Part shown: one piece after another, positions 15,232-24,555 of the stretch
Layout of the letters: the number at the start of each line of letters is the position of its first letter
Position numbering within the stretch: position 1 is the stretch's first letter
Assembly (NCBI GenBank): GCA_001303695.1
Contig: LJUC01000007.1
Span: 1-33,869, forward strand
Source: Phycisphaerae bacterium SM23_30
GTDB lineage: Bacteria; Planctomycetota; Phycisphaerae; Sedimentisphaerales; SM23-30
Direction of reading: 5' to 3'
Length of the DNA: 33,869 nt
Notes under the pieces: model-generated
Told to the model about the DNA's origin: nothing
Databases searched by the model: none
What the model saw: only the letters and a program-made list of their open reading frames with translations
Program-made: the position numbers and the translations under genes

Positions 15232-16257
15232 ATGTTGGATAAAAACAAAGAGGTTGAAGAAAAGTGTCGCGAATTTCGCCGGATGTTCGAATCTCTGCGG
15301 CGGGAGATATCGAAGGTTATAGTAGGTCACGAGGAGATCATAGATGACGTGCTGATCTGTCTTTTTTGCGACGGGCATGTACTTCTGGAAGGCGTGCCGG
15401 GCCTGGGCAAAACCCTGCTGGTGCGGACGCTCAGCTCGTCGTTGTCGCTTTCGTTCGGACGGATTCAGTTTACGCCCGATTTGATGCCCGCCGACATCAT
15501 CGGCACCACGGTGGTGATGGAAGACAGGGCGACCGGCAAGCGCCACTTTGAGTTTCAAAAGGGACCGATTTTCGCCCAGGTCATTTTGGCCGACGAGATC
15601 AATCGCGCCACTCCCAAAACCCAGTCGGCGATGCTGGAGGCGATGCAGGAACACGCGGTGACCAGCGGGGGCCATCGTTATCGGCTGGTGGAGCCCTTCA
15701 TGGTTTTGGCCACGCAAAATCCGATCGAACAGGAAGGCACCTATCCTTTACCGGAGGCCCAGCTGGATCGCTTTTTCTTTAAGGTGCTGGTGCCTTACAG
15801 CAATCGCGAGGAGCTGGGCACTATTCTGGACCGCACCACGGCGGGGCAGGATCCTCAGGCAGAGGCGGTTATCGGCGCCCCGCAAATAATCGACGCTCAA
15901 CGACTGGTGCGCCAGGTGACGGTCGCCCCGCATGTGCAGGATTACGCTATTCGTTTGGTTTTAGCCACTCATCCCGGGGGTGAATTTGCTCCGGAGATAA
16001 CCAATCGATTCGTACGGTACGGCGCATCGCCGCGGGGCGTGCAGGCGGTGGTGCTGGCCGGCAAGGTGCGGGCCCTGCTGGATGAGCGGTATAACGTGAG
16101 TTTTGCCGACGTATCCGGTTCGTTGCCGCCGGCGCTGCGACATCGGATGATTTTAAATTTTGAAGGACAAGCGGAAGGCATCACTACCGACGAGGTTTTG
16201 AGACAAATCATGCAGGAGACGCCCACCACCACGGAAAAGGCCGTTAAAGTACCATGA
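15232..16257 (+). CDS. MoxR-family AAA+ ATPase
   Basis: The 341-residue cytoplasmic protein shows Walker A 'GVPGLGKT' (54-61), Walker B 'VILADE' (117-122) followed by the MoxR hallmark 'INRATPKTQSAMLEAMQE', sensor 1 'ATQNPIEQEGTYPLPEAQLDRF' (from 160) and a C-terminal lid domain. MoxR proteins work as chaperone-like ATPases with VWA partners to activate or assemble complexes. The gene has an AGGAG site before its ATG. Its stop overlaps the DUF58 gene start (ATGA), and VWA genes flank it on both sides, so it forms the core of a MoxR-DUF58-VWA module. All ATPase motifs are intact. Confidence 0.96.
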   Translation: MLDKNKEVEEKCREFRRMFESLRREISKVIVGHEEIIDDVLICLFCDGHVLLEGVPGLGKTLLVRTLSSSLSLSFGRIQFTPDLMPADIIGTTVVMEDRATGKRHFEFQKGPIFAQVILADEINRATPKTQSAMLEAMQEHAVTSGGHRYRLVEPFMVLATQNPIEQEGTYPLPEAQLDRFFFKVLVPYSNREELGTILDRTTAGQDPQAEAVIGAPQIIDAQRLVRQVTVAPHVQDYAIRLVLATHPGGEFAPEITNRFVRYGASPRGVQAVVLAGKVRALLDERYNVSFADVSGSLPPALRHRMILNFEGQAEGITTDEVLRQIMQETPTTTEKAVKVP

Positions 16258-17168
16258 AACAAAGCAAGCCAAAATCTTACGATCGCCGCCTAACGGAATT
16301 GTTGGATGCCGACTTTATGGCCCGGTTGGATGGTTTGGACGTTCTCAGCCGTAAGATCCTGCAGGGGAAAATTCAGGGCGAGCGGCGCTCCAAACGGCGC
16401 GGTCAAAGCGTGGAGTTTGCCGATCATCGGCGCTACGTCGTCGGCGATGACCTGCGTTTTGTGGATTGGAATATTTACGGTCGCTTAGAACAGTTGTTTT
16501 TGAAGTTGTTTCTCGAGGAGCAGGACCTGACGGTATATATAGTTATCGACAGCAGCGGATCGATGGATTTCGGGGAGCCGGCCAAGGGGTTTTTCATAAA
16601 GAAGCTGGCGGCGGCGCTGGGTTACGTGAGCCTGGTCAACAACAATCGGGTAAGTCTTAGTTCGTTTGCCGACGGCATCACCGGCGATTTGAGCCATATG
16701 CGCGGCCGAAGCTACCTACCGCAGATGGCCGAGTTTCTCCTGACGTGCCGGGATGTCGGACCCACCTTTTTTGAGAAATCCTGCCGGCAAAGGGCCTCCG
16801 GGCGCTTTGGTTCGGGCGTTATGATAGTACTTTCCGATTTTCTCTTTAAGGATGGTTACCAAAGCGGCCTGCGGCGTTTGATAAGCGATCGTTTTGATTT
16901 ATACCTGATCCAGGTGCTCAGCCCCCAGGAGATGGAGCCGGATCTTACCGGGGAATTAAAACTGGTGGATATTGAAGACGGCGACGCCGCGGAGATCACC
17001 GTTAGCGCCGCTTTGTTAAAGTATTATAAAAGAACTTTGGCTTCTTACTGCAATGAATTAAAACAGTTTTGCACTCAACGCGGAGCGGCCTACGTACTGG
17101 CCAATTCGGCCGATAAGGTCGAGCATCTGGTGCTGAACTACCTGCGGAGGATTGGATTGTTACGTTAA
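16254..17168 (+). CDS. DUF58 family VWA-like protein
   Basis: The product has 304 residues, soluble, with no membrane helix. The DUF58 signature 'YVVGDDLRFVDWNIYGR' lies at 61-77 and is followed by a VWA-like fold with a full MIDAS start 'DSSGSM' (99-104) and 'MIVLSDFL' further on. Members of this family are the usual adaptor partners of MoxR ATPases. Translation is coupled to moxR through an ATGA overlap. After the stop there is a gap of 176 bases that holds two hairpins, so expression of the downstream BatA gene may differ. Confidence 0.95.
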   Translation: MKQSKPKSYDRRLTELLDADFMARLDGLDVLSRKILQGKIQGERRSKRRGQSVEFADHRRYVVGDDLRFVDWNIYGRLEQLFLKLFLEEQDLTVYIVIDSSGSMDFGEPAKGFFIKKLAAALGYVSLVNNNRVSLSSFADGITGDLSHMRGRSYLPQMAEFLLTCRDVGPTFFEKSCRQRASGRFGSGVMIVLSDFLFKDGYQSGLRRLISDRFDLYLIQVLSPQEMEPDLTGELKLVDIEDGDAAEITVSAALLKYYKRTLASYCNELKQFCTQRGAAYVLANSADKVEHLVLNYLRRIGLLR

Positions 17169-17182
17169 ATATCCAGCGGCGC

Positions 17183-17201
17183 CCTCAAGCGAAGCTTGGG
17201 G
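17183..17201. other. Strong small hairpin after the DUF58 gene
   Basis: CCTCAAGC-GAA-GCTTGGGG makes an 8-bp stem (one U-G pair) closed by a GAA triloop, 15 bases after the stop codon. There is no T tract, so it is more likely an mRNA-stabilising or processing element than a terminator. Confidence 0.35.
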
Positions 17202-17284
17202 ATGGTTAGATTGAGATTATAGCGCCTCCAAACCGGTTTGAAAGTGCCGCTTAAACCAATGAGGGTTTTGACGAGCCATCGGCA

Positions 17285-17306
17285 GAGGCGCAAGATTTTG
17301 CGTCTC
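17285..17306. repeat. GAGACGCAA-type palindromic repeat, copy 2
   Basis: GAGGCGCAA-GATT-TTGCGTCTC forms a 9-bp stem with one G-U pair. It sits in the gap between the DUF58 and BatA-like genes, 39 bases before the ATG of the latter, and closely matches the copies at 11577 and 19396. Confidence 0.7.
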
Positions 17307-17344
17307 CGCACGAAAAAATGAAGTAAAAGTTGGGAGTTGTCTTT

Positions 17345-19372
17345 ATGGAATGGTTGGCGCCCATGACCGCCATATATGCCGCCTCGGTCGCGGTGCCGCT
17401 TTTGGTGCTGATGTATTTTCTCAAGCTCAAACGCCAGGAGCGGTTAATATCCAGCACTCTGCTTTGGAGACGTGCCGTAAGGGACCTGCAGGTTAACGCA
17501 CCGCTGCAAAGGCTGAGGCGTAATCTGCTGTTGTTGCTGCAATTGCTGGCTTTGCTGTCGATATTGGCGGCTTTGGGTCGGCCGATATTATCATTACAGG
17601 CCGGCGCCGGGCAGCGCTATGTGCTTTTGATAGACAACTCGGCCAGCATGAACGCCGCCGACGCCGGTCCAGCCCGCCTGGAAGAGGCTCAAAGACAAGC
17701 CCGGTTGTTCGTGGAATCGCTGCGTAATAAAACGTCTTTTTCGCTGGGGGAAGCCTCGGACCAGGCGATGGTGATCGCTTTTAATAACCATGCTCAAGTG
17801 ATGTGCAACTTTACCGCGGATAAGCACCAACTGACCTCTGCCATTGAATCAATATCGCCCGGTGACGGAGGCTCTTCCTTATACGAGGCGGTTACGGTGG
17901 CGCGCGCTTTCGCCCAGTCGCCGGGCACGGAAAATAACGACCGCAGCGCCGAAGAGATGCCCCAGCTGGTGTTATTCAGTGACGGCCGGATCGGCGACGC
18001 CGAACAGTTGGTGATAAATGCCGAGGAGATTGACTTTCATTGCATAGGTAACTTGCATGACAATATCGCTATTACGGCGATGCAGGCGCGCCGCTCCTAT
18101 GAAAATGCCGATGAGGTGACGGTTTTTGCCACCCTGGCCAATTACGGTTTTGAGGCGGTTAATTGCGCGGTGCAGCTCAGCCTTAACGGCGATGTGCGGG
18201 CGGTGCGTCCGGTTGATATTCCGGCCCGACGGACGTCACAGGCGCCGGGATTGGGCTCGGCATCCGAGGTTGAAGGGCCCGGCACCACTTCGGTGACCTT
18301 TGTTCTGGAATATGCCGAGGCCGGGGTGATTGAGCTGCGACAGCTGCACCCTGATTTGTTAAACAGCGACGATGCCGCCTGGTCGATTCTGCCGCCGCCA
18401 AAAAGGCTTTCGGTTTTGTTAGTGACCCAAGGGAACCTGGCTCTGGAGTCGGCCCTGGAGGCGTGCCCGCTGGCCCGGCTGGTAATGGTAACGCCCGATG
18501 AATTTAATCCCGCCGACCAGAGCGAAAACTCCTTGGCAGCGGCCTTGAGTGCGGATCAACTTTATGACGTGATTGTATTGGATAATCATGCCCCGGCCGA
18601 ACTGCCTCGCGGCCGTTATATAGTTTTCGGCCGACCGCCCCCGGATATTGGGGTATCAGTTACGGAAGAATTACAAAATCAGGTCATGGTTGATTGGCGC
18701 AGTCGGCATCCGGTGCTGCAGTACGTAAACCTGGCCAATTTTTTCACCGCCAAGGGTTATAAGATGGATTTGCCGCGCGATGCCGAGGTGCTCGGCGAGT
18801 TAAATGAGTCGCCGGCGCTGGCTTTGCTGCACCGCAGGGGAAGCGTTTTTGTATTGGTGGGCTTCGACGTGATGGACACCAATTGGCCCTTCGAGGCGGG
18901 TTTTGTGATGTTCTTTTACAACGCCACCGCCTTTTTGTCACGGGAGGCCGGCCCGGGCCGACAGAATTTTCTGCAGGTCGGCGAGGCCATCATTCTCGAG
19001 GGCGCCGATTCCGGAACCGAAGCTCAGATCGAAGGGCCCGTTTATTTTAATGAAAAGATTGAGACGCAACATCTTGGGTCTCTACGAGCTGATCCCGCCG
19101 GCACCATTCGTTTTGCCGGCACCGATCGGGTGGGATTGTACAATGTAATAATAGAAGGCAAAGCGCCGGAATTCTTTGCGGTAAACCTGCTCGACGCCTA
19201 CGAAAGCGATGTTAAACCTGTTGATGAACTTTTTTTCTCGGGTCAACAAGTCAAGGCCGAGCAGGCCCCGGTGCGCCGGACCAATGTGGAATTGTGGCCT
19301 TATCTGGTGCTGTTGGCGTTGGTGATGGCATGCGTGGAATGGCTGGTGTATAATTCCAGAGTACGCCTTTGA
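17345..19372 (+). CDS. BatA-like protein with VWA domain
   Basis: I chose the ATG at 17345 (MEWLAPMTAIYAAS...), with GGGAG nine bases upstream, over the tracked TTG at 17330. The product of 675 residues starts with the BatA domain: a helix, 'MYFLKLKRQER', 'SSTLLWRRAVRDLQ', and a second helix 'NLLLLLQLLALLSILAALGRPIL'. A VWA domain follows with MIDAS 'DNSASM' and 'LVLFSDGRI'. A beta-rich region and a region with the look of a degenerate GATase fold come next. A single C-terminal helix ('LVLLALVMACVEWLVYN') ends it. BatA proteins are inner-membrane partners of MoxR systems, with the VWA domain outside the cytoplasm. It probably works with the VWA/GATase protein encoded at 12204, which has a similar plan. 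Confidence 0.9.
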   Translation: MEWLAPMTAIYAASVAVPLLVLMYFLKLKRQERLISSTLLWRRAVRDLQVNAPLQRLRRNLLLLLQLLALLSILAALGRPILSLQAGAGQRYVLLIDNSASMNAADAGPARLEEAQRQARLFVESLRNKTSFSLGEASDQAMVIAFNNHAQVMCNFTADKHQLTSAIESISPGDGGSSLYEAVTVARAFAQSPGTENNDRSAEEMPQLVLFSDGRIGDAEQLVINAEEIDFHCIGNLHDNIAITAMQARRSYENADEVTVFATLANYGFEAVNCAVQLSLNGDVRAVRPVDIPARRTSQAPGLGSASEVEGPGTTSVTFVLEYAEAGVIELRQLHPDLLNSDDAAWSILPPPKRLSVLLVTQGNLALESALEACPLARLVMVTPDEFNPADQSENSLAAALSADQLYDVIVLDNHAPAELPRGRYIVFGRPPPDIGVSVTEELQNQVMVDWRSRHPVLQYVNLANFFTAKGYKMDLPRDAEVLGELNESPALALLHRRGSVFVLVGFDVMDTNWPFEAGFVMFFYNATAFLSREAGPGRQNFLQVGEAIILEGADSGTEAQIEGPVYFNEKIETQHLGSLRADPAGTIRFAGTDRVGLYNVIIEGKAPEFFAVNLLDAYESDVKPVDELFFSGQQVKAEQAPVRRTNVELWPYLVLLALVMACVEWLVYNSRVRL

Positions 19373-19395
19373 TATGAGTGATTCCGGTATAATGT

Positions 19396-19419
19396 AGAGA
19401 CGCAAGATTATGTGTCTCT
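19396..19419. repeat. GAGACGCAA-type palindromic repeat, copy 3
   Basis: AGAGACGCA-AGATTA-TGTGTCTCT forms a 9-bp stem with one G-U pair. It lies between the stop of the BatA-like gene and the next start. The sequence around it (TGTAGAGACGCAAGATT) is the least changed of the three copies. Confidence 0.7.
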
Positions 19420-19445
19420 TGGGTGAAATTTAGAGAGGATTTCCC

Positions 19446-21578
19446 ATGCGGCGTTCCACAACAGCTTTAGCGATCATTACTGTTTTCATCATGGCGGCAG
19501 GGGCACAGGCCCAGATCAAGTTGGACATGGACGTTGAATTTGGCTGGGAACTCTGCTATCGGCCTTCTCAGTGGATGCCGGTGAATATCAGTATCTATTC
19601 TCAACTGGACCATGCCTTTGAGGGGACGGTGGAGGTGTCGGCTCAGCAGGATAGCATGAATATTATGACCGTTTATCAAGGCTTTGTGCTCACCCCGGAC
19701 CTGCCGGCGCATATACCTTTAGTGATAAAGCTGGCTTTTGCCGCAGATGAGTGTCGGATAAGAGTAAGCGATAGTCAAGGCCGCACGGTTTTAAGAGAGG
19801 ACCGCCCCCTTTGGGATTCCAGTTCCACCCAACAGCCCTTAACGGCGGTACAGGAAGACGAACTGCTGATCGGAGTTATCGGCAACCGAAAATTTTCTTT
19901 GCCGCTGCTGTCGGATTACAGCGCTTCTATTACCGAAGGGGATACCAACCGCCCGTCGGTTTATACCGGTATGTCGGCAGGAGGGGGGGGAAAGGTTCAT
20001 ATCAAGCATAAATTAGAGCGTATGGCATGCTGGGACTGGACCGGTTTTGTCGGTCTGGATCTGCTTATATTGTATGATCCGAAATGGGATCAGCTGCACC
20101 CCGAACAATTAACGGCCATATCCCAGTGGATCGGCAACGGCGGCAAACTGTTGGTGGTAATGGGGGCCAATCCGCTGCCCGCCGAGAGCGCCGTTGCGGA
20201 AATTTTGCCCTTTGAATTGGGCCCCGCTCAGCAGGTGGTCCTGCCGCCGACGGCTATCCAGCAATGGAACTGGTCTCTATCGGAACCCCCGAGGGTGGTT
20301 GGTCGTCCGCTGAGGCCCAAGTTATCCAGCCGGATTTACCAAACCGTATCTTACGAGACAGATAAATCCCTTTTCGGGACCGGTTATGTTGGTTTCGGCC
20401 GGGTGGGAGTATTGGCGTTTGATCCGGCCCTGATCGACGAAAATGATCCCCAAAACCGGGTGCACTTCTGGGTAAAACACATAGCGGCGGTTTTGGAAGA
20501 TGAGTCTCATCTCTTAAACCGAAGCATAATATTTCAGGAAAAAAAAGGAGATGTAAATTATGACGCCTACACCTACAGCTCTTATGCCCTGGGTCAAGCC
20601 GACAGCGGTTTGACGGCGGTTTTGAACCGTCTGACCAATATTCCGGAGTTGAAGCCTTTGAGCATTTGGTGGGTGATTTTCCTTTTGACGCTGCTGGCGT
20701 TGCTGCTGGGCCCCGTGGATTACTTTGTATTAAAACGTCGAGACCGTCAGCCGTGGACCTGGCTGACGTGCATCGGATGGATCGTTCTTTTTTCCGTGGG
20801 CGCCTACTACGGGGTCCAGGCGTTGCGGGGCGGGCAAATGAGGGTGCGAACCGTTTCGGTGTGGGACGGTGTTCAGGGTCGTGGGGACAGCTGGTCCGCG
20901 ACGTATTCAGGTCTGTTCGCCCCCGCCAGCGACGAGTATCATTTAGACTTGAAGGAAACATTCGGTAAACAATGGTGGTCAGGCATAGCGCCTTCGGGCG
21001 ACTATTACTATGCCTATGAGCAAAAAGCCGGTCGGAATATTTTTTATTCTCAGCGCGACGGAGAAAATCGGCCCCTTTCGCTGCCCATAAACATATGGAC
21101 TATGCAAACTATGCTGGCGGAAGCGCCTCAGCCGCGGCTGCCTATTAATGCCGTTCTCCGGCGTCAAGGCCCAAAAATTAATTTAAGGATCACGAATTAC
21201 TCCGAAAATGCCCTAAAACAAGGTTATGTACTTTTTGACCAGGACCAAGCCCTAGCATTCGGCGCCGTCGCCGCGGGCGAAACCAGAGAGATCACCGGTG
21301 AGTTGAGCGCACGTAAAATGTGGCATCCTGGTGATAGATATGAATTATCCAGATACTATGATAATTACCCCCCATCTTATTTGGAAGTGGAGGCGGCGTA
21401 CTTCGCCCGCGGCTCTCTACAGCGCACCCAGATGATTTTGGGTTATCTGCGCCACGGGGCCGCGGTGGTCTGCGCCGAATTCGATAATACTCCGGCTCCT
21501 TTCGACGTGATAGATAAGAATTGCCGTTTTGAACACACCCAACTGGTCCGGCAGGTGGTTTTTCCTCAAGAAAGGTGA
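19446..21578 (+). CDS. Exported membrane protein with beta-rich ectodomain, BatA-associated
   Basis: I do not recognise a named family. The protein of 710 residues starts with a clear signal peptide ('TALAIITVFIMAAGAQAQ'). About 100 residues of beta-rich ectodomain follow. A segment resembling the non-catalytic GATase-like fold comes next ('LDLLILYDPKWDQLHPEQLTA', 'WIGNGGKLLVVMG'). Two membrane helices lie near 405-430 and 438-458, and a C-terminal beta-rich domain ends the protein. 'GPVDYFVLKRR' after the first helix is a motif I associate with planctomycete BatA-neighbour proteins. Its stop lies just before the ABC ATPase start, with 5 bases between, so the genes are coupled. This physically links the MoxR/VWA part of the array with the ABC-2 part. 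Confidence 0.85.
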   Translation: MRRSTTALAIITVFIMAAGAQAQIKLDMDVEFGWELCYRPSQWMPVNISIYSQLDHAFEGTVEVSAQQDSMNIMTVYQGFVLTPDLPAHIPLVIKLAFAADECRIRVSDSQGRTVLREDRPLWDSSSTQQPLTAVQEDELLIGVIGNRKFSLPLLSDYSASITEGDTNRPSVYTGMSAGGGGKVHIKHKLERMACWDWTGFVGLDLLILYDPKWDQLHPEQLTAISQWIGNGGKLLVVMGANPLPAESAVAEILPFELGPAQQVVLPPTAIQQWNWSLSEPPRVVGRPLRPKLSSRIYQTVSYETDKSLFGTGYVGFGRVGVLAFDPALIDENDPQNRVHFWVKHIAAVLEDESHLLNRSIIFQEKKGDVNYDAYTYSSYALGQADSGLTAVLNRLTNIPELKPLSIWWVIFLLTLLALLLGPVDYFVLKRRDRQPWTWLTCIGWIVLFSVGAYYGVQALRGGQMRVRTVSVWDGVQGRGDSWSATYSGLFAPASDEYHLDLKETFGKQWWSGIAPSGDYYYAYEQKAGRNIFYSQRDGENRPLSLPINIWTMQTMLAEAPQPRLPINAVLRRQGPKINLRITNYSENALKQGYVLFDQDQALAFGAVAAGETREITGELSARKMWHPGDRYELSRYYDNYPPSYLEVEAAYFARGSLQRTQMILGYLRHGAAVVCAEFDNTPAPFDVIDKNCRFEHTQLVRQVVFPQER

Positions 21579-21583
21579 ATATT

Positions 21584-22510
21584 ATGATCCAGACAAAAGG
21601 CTTAACCAAGTACTATGGAGATTTAGCGGCGTTGGTGGATCTTGACCTCGATATAAACGCCGGTGATATTTTCGGATTCATCGGCCCCAACGGCGCCGGT
21701 AAAACCACCACCATGCGGATCCTGGCGACCCTGCTGGAACCGACCCGCGGGCGGGCGTTTATCGACGGTTTGGACGTTACGAAAAAGGGTAAACAGGTCC
21801 GCGGCCGCGTCGGTTACATGCCGGACTTTATGGGAGTCTATGACGATCTCAAGGTCTTTGAGTACCTGGAGTTTTTCGCGGCGGCCTTTAACATTCCCCG
21901 CCGACAGCGCAAAAGCATTGTCGATGGCGTATTGGAGTTGACCGATCTGCAATCGAAACAGACCTTTACCGTCGACAGCCTGTCGCGCGGCATGCAGCAG
22001 CGGCTTAGTTTGGCCCGGGTTTTGATCCACGATCCCAAGGTGCTGGTCCTGGACGAACCGGCCAGCGGCCTGGACCCGCGGGCCCGCATCGAGATCCGCC
22101 AACTGCTCCAGGAACTCCAGCGAATGGGCAAGACCATTATGATCTCCAGCCATATCCTGAGCGAACTGGAGGAGATGTGCGACCACGTGGGGATCATTGA
22201 ACAGGGAAAACTGGTTTTTACCGGCACCATGGAAGAGATTCGTCGGCGGTTGGGGGTCAGCACCATGGTGCGTTTGCAGGTGGTCGGTGATCCCCGGCGG
22301 GCCGTCGAGTTGCTCAACGCCCTGCCGCAGATTCGCCAGGCCCGGCGGGTGGACGATCATATTACCGTAACCTTTGAGGACGACTCCGATAACGACGGAT
22401 TGATCGCGCGCACTCTGGTGCAGGGGAATATCGATATTATTTCCCTGCAGCCCGAACAGATTAAACTGGATCAGGCCTTCCTGCAATTGACCAAGGGAAT
22501 CGTGCAATAA
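21584..22510 (+). CDS. ABC transporter ATP-binding protein (ABC-2 / GldA type)
   Basis: Start chosen at ATG 21584, with AAAGG upstream. The tracked GTG at 21575 would overlap the previous stop and adds three residues. The product has 308 residues. Walker A 'GPNGAGKTT' is at 34-42, the signature 'LSRGMQQRL' at 133-141, Walker B with D-loop 'VLVLDEPASGLD' at 153-164, and the H-loop 'ISSHIL' follows. The Q-loop region reads 'VGYMPDF', so the usual Gln is replaced, as in a number of ABC-2 exporter ATPases. A C-terminal domain of about 90 residues is typical of this group. It must power the three permeases encoded next, since no other ATPase gene is in the window. It is an exporter-type ATPase, so it is unlikely to serve the iron importer. 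Confidence 0.95.
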   Translation: MIQTKGLTKYYGDLAALVDLDLDINAGDIFGFIGPNGAGKTTTMRILATLLEPTRGRAFIDGLDVTKKGKQVRGRVGYMPDFMGVYDDLKVFEYLEFFAAAFNIPRRQRKSIVDGVLELTDLQSKQTFTVDSLSRGMQQRLSLARVLIHDPKVLVLDEPASGLDPRARIEIRQLLQELQRMGKTIMISSHILSELEEMCDHVGIIEQGKLVFTGTMEEIRRRLGVSTMVRLQVVGDPRRAVELLNALPQIRQARRVDDHITVTFEDDSDNDGLIARTLVQGNIDIISLQPEQIKLDQAFLQLTKGIVQ

Positions 22511-22534
22511 GACGACTTTTTTAACATCGTTGAT

Positions 22535-22635
22535 TGTCATGCCGAGCGCAACGAAGCATCTTTATGAAATCGAGTATTAAGATTCTTCCCCTTCGGTTTT
22601 GCTCAGGGCTAAAGGCTTTTGCGCTCAGAATGACA
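22535..22635. repeat. MITE-like inverted repeat, 'TGTCATnCnGAGCGCAA' ends
   Basis: The left end TGTCATGCCGAGCGCAA and the reverse complement of the right end TGTCATTCTGAGCGCAA agree at 15 of 17 positions. They bound about 101 bases with internal AGATTCTTCCCCTTCGG. It lies between the ABC ATPase and the first permease gene. It is the same family as the partial element at 8446-8511. It carries no ORF and is presumably moved in trans or spread by recombination. Confidence 0.75.
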
Positions 22636-22702
22636 GAACAACATGGAGAGCCGGTAGAGTGGGGCTTTGCCCCCCTTGGAAAGTTACCGTAGGAGTATCG
22701 AT

Positions 22703-24535
22703 TTGTCCGCCGGCGTAACAATTATGAACTTTGGCATCAAACTGTTGAGTTTGTCCTGGCTGACCGGGCCGATCTTCGACAAGGAACTGCGCGTCTCGTC
22801 CCGGCGGCCGCGCAACTACTGGCTCCGTTTTGCTTTTCTGACTCTATTGACTGTTTTTGTAGTGATGGTCTGGATGGCATGGGTGCAGCCGCTCCGAAAC
22901 ACACGCGGCTCCTATCAAATATTGCGCATGGCCGAAGCAGGAAAATCCATTATCCTTACTATTGTCATATTTCAGTTTTGCGCCACTCAGTTATTGGCGG
23001 TTATTATGCTGAGCACTTCCATCAGCGACGAGATAGTTCACCGTACCCTGGGAGTGCTGATGACCACTCCCATCAGCAGCCTGCAGATTGTGATGGGTAA
23101 GCTCTTCAGCAAGCTGCTGCAGTTGATTTTATTTTTGGCGCTGGGCGTGCCGCTTTTGGCGCTGGTGCGCGTCTTCGGGGGGGTGCCCTGGGATTATATC
23201 ATCTCCAGCTTTTGTATTACCCTGACCGCGGTAATCTTTGTGGGGTCCTTGAGTTTGTTTTTTTCCGTTTACAACCGCCGGGCCTACGTGGTGATTCTCA
23301 AGGTGTTCTTCATAGTGGGGGGATTATTTTTACTGTTGCCTTCGTTATTGACCTATTTGATACTTGCCTGGTTCCGGTTTAATCCGTCTCCCGTTTTTAT
23401 GGACTACGTTCTCTATATCTATTCCCTGGCCAATCCCTATGTTACTTTTTTCGTGGAGACGACTATAATGATGACGCCCGGCGGAGGCGGCATCGGTCCT
23501 GCCTTTTTTGCCTACTATAGCTGGCCTATGAACTGCGGGATCATGCTTGTCTTTTCGGCGCTGCTGTTGGGATGGTCGGTGGTTAGAGTTAGAAAGGTGG
23601 CTTTGCGTCAGGCGTGCGGGGAGGTCGGCGGAACATCTGCCCGCCCCGTCAAAGCCAGGAAGACTCAGGCGGACGGCGGGGCTGAACTTATCGAGCACGC
23701 CGGAACCATCCGGAGAGTAAGGGGCTGCCCGATCATCTGGAAAGAGCTGCGTTGCCCTCTGCTGGGACGCCGACGGATTGGTACTGTCATCAGCATAGTT
23801 TTAGCCCTTGCGGCTCTGCTTTTTACCTACTGGTTTTGCGCCAGAACCGGCATCCTGGACAACGAAGAAATTCAAATTGCCTACGTGTCAATTTTTATGC
23901 TGATGGGTATGCTCTGGTGTGCGGTGCTGTCGGCCACCGGTATAACGTCCGAAAAGGAATCGCGCAGTTGGCCTCTGCTGCTGGCTACCACGCTCAGCGA
24001 CCGGCGGATTTTGTGGGGCAAAGCCTTGGGGAATCTGCGCCGCTGCCTGCCCATCTGGTTGTTTCTATTCGGCCATGTGCTTCTATTTATTTGCCTGGGT
24101 TATATTCATCCGCTTGCCCTGTTGCATCTGGGAATGCTCGCTGGATGGGTTACGGTATTTCTCATCGGGACCGGTTTATATTTTGGTTCGCTTTTCAAAC
24201 GCACCACCACCGCGGTCATGGCCAATTTCGCCCTGGCGGCGTTGATTTGGGGGATTATCCCCCTGCTGTTGGGTCTGCTTGGCGAAATTACTAGGTATTA
24301 TCGCGATCTGGCAGGAGCCTATCTGGATTGCACCAATCCGGCGGTCCACGCCATAGTTATCATGGACGCCACGACTCGTACCCGGGGTTATCTTCGTTTT
24401 GACTGGATAGAAATATCCGACTGCAACCTATGGCAGGCGACGGTATTTATGGGATATGTAGCGCTGGGTTATATGGGGGCGGGAATTCTTTTTGCCTACC
24501 TGGCCCGGCGTCGCTTGAGGCGTAATGTTTTTTAA
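22703..24535 (+). CDS. ABC-2 type permease, double-length (paralog 1 of 3)
   Basis: The start is taken as TTG 22703 because TAGGAG lies 7 bases upstream. The same TAGGAG-TTG-TCC arrangement precedes paralog 2, so the tracked start at 22667 is rejected. The product has 610 residues and about 12 membrane helices. The N-terminal 'GPIFDKELRVSSRR' elbow motif and 'SISDEIVHRTLGVLMTTP' are repeated in weaker form in the second half ('PIIWKELRCPLLGRRR', 'EKESRSWPLLLATTLSDRRILWGK'). One chain therefore seems to hold two ABC-2 membrane modules, joined by a charged cytoplasmic linker near 320-350. It is the export channel partner of the preceding ATPase. The substrate is unknown. Confidence 0.9.
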   Translation: MSAGVTIMNFGIKLLSLSWLTGPIFDKELRVSSRRPRNYWLRFAFLTLLTVFVVMVWMAWVQPLRNTRGSYQILRMAEAGKSIILTIVIFQFCATQLLAVIMLSTSISDEIVHRTLGVLMTTPISSLQIVMGKLFSKLLQLILFLALGVPLLALVRVFGGVPWDYIISSFCITLTAVIFVGSLSLFFSVYNRRAYVVILKVFFIVGGLFLLLPSLLTYLILAWFRFNPSPVFMDYVLYIYSLANPYVTFFVETTIMMTPGGGGIGPAFFAYYSWPMNCGIMLVFSALLLGWSVVRVRKVALRQACGEVGGTSARPVKARKTQADGGAELIEHAGTIRRVRGCPIIWKELRCPLLGRRRIGTVISIVLALAALLFTYWFCARTGILDNEEIQIAYVSIFMLMGMLWCAVLSATGITSEKESRSWPLLLATTLSDRRILWGKALGNLRRCLPIWLFLFGHVLLFICLGYIHPLALLHLGMLAGWVTVFLIGTGLYFGSLFKRTTTAVMANFALAALIWGIIPLLLGLLGEITRYYRDLAGAYLDCTNPAVHAIVIMDATTRTRGYLRFDWIEISDCNLWQATVFMGYVALGYMGAGILFAYLARRRLRRNVF

Positions 24536-24555
24536 CTCATTTAGGAGTAATCAAT

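Noticed and set aside
21623-22540. Long - strand ORF of 305 residues opposite the ABC ATPase
   Set aside because: It is an antisense shadow of a gene with all ABC motifs intact; its translation shows no domain or membrane pattern.
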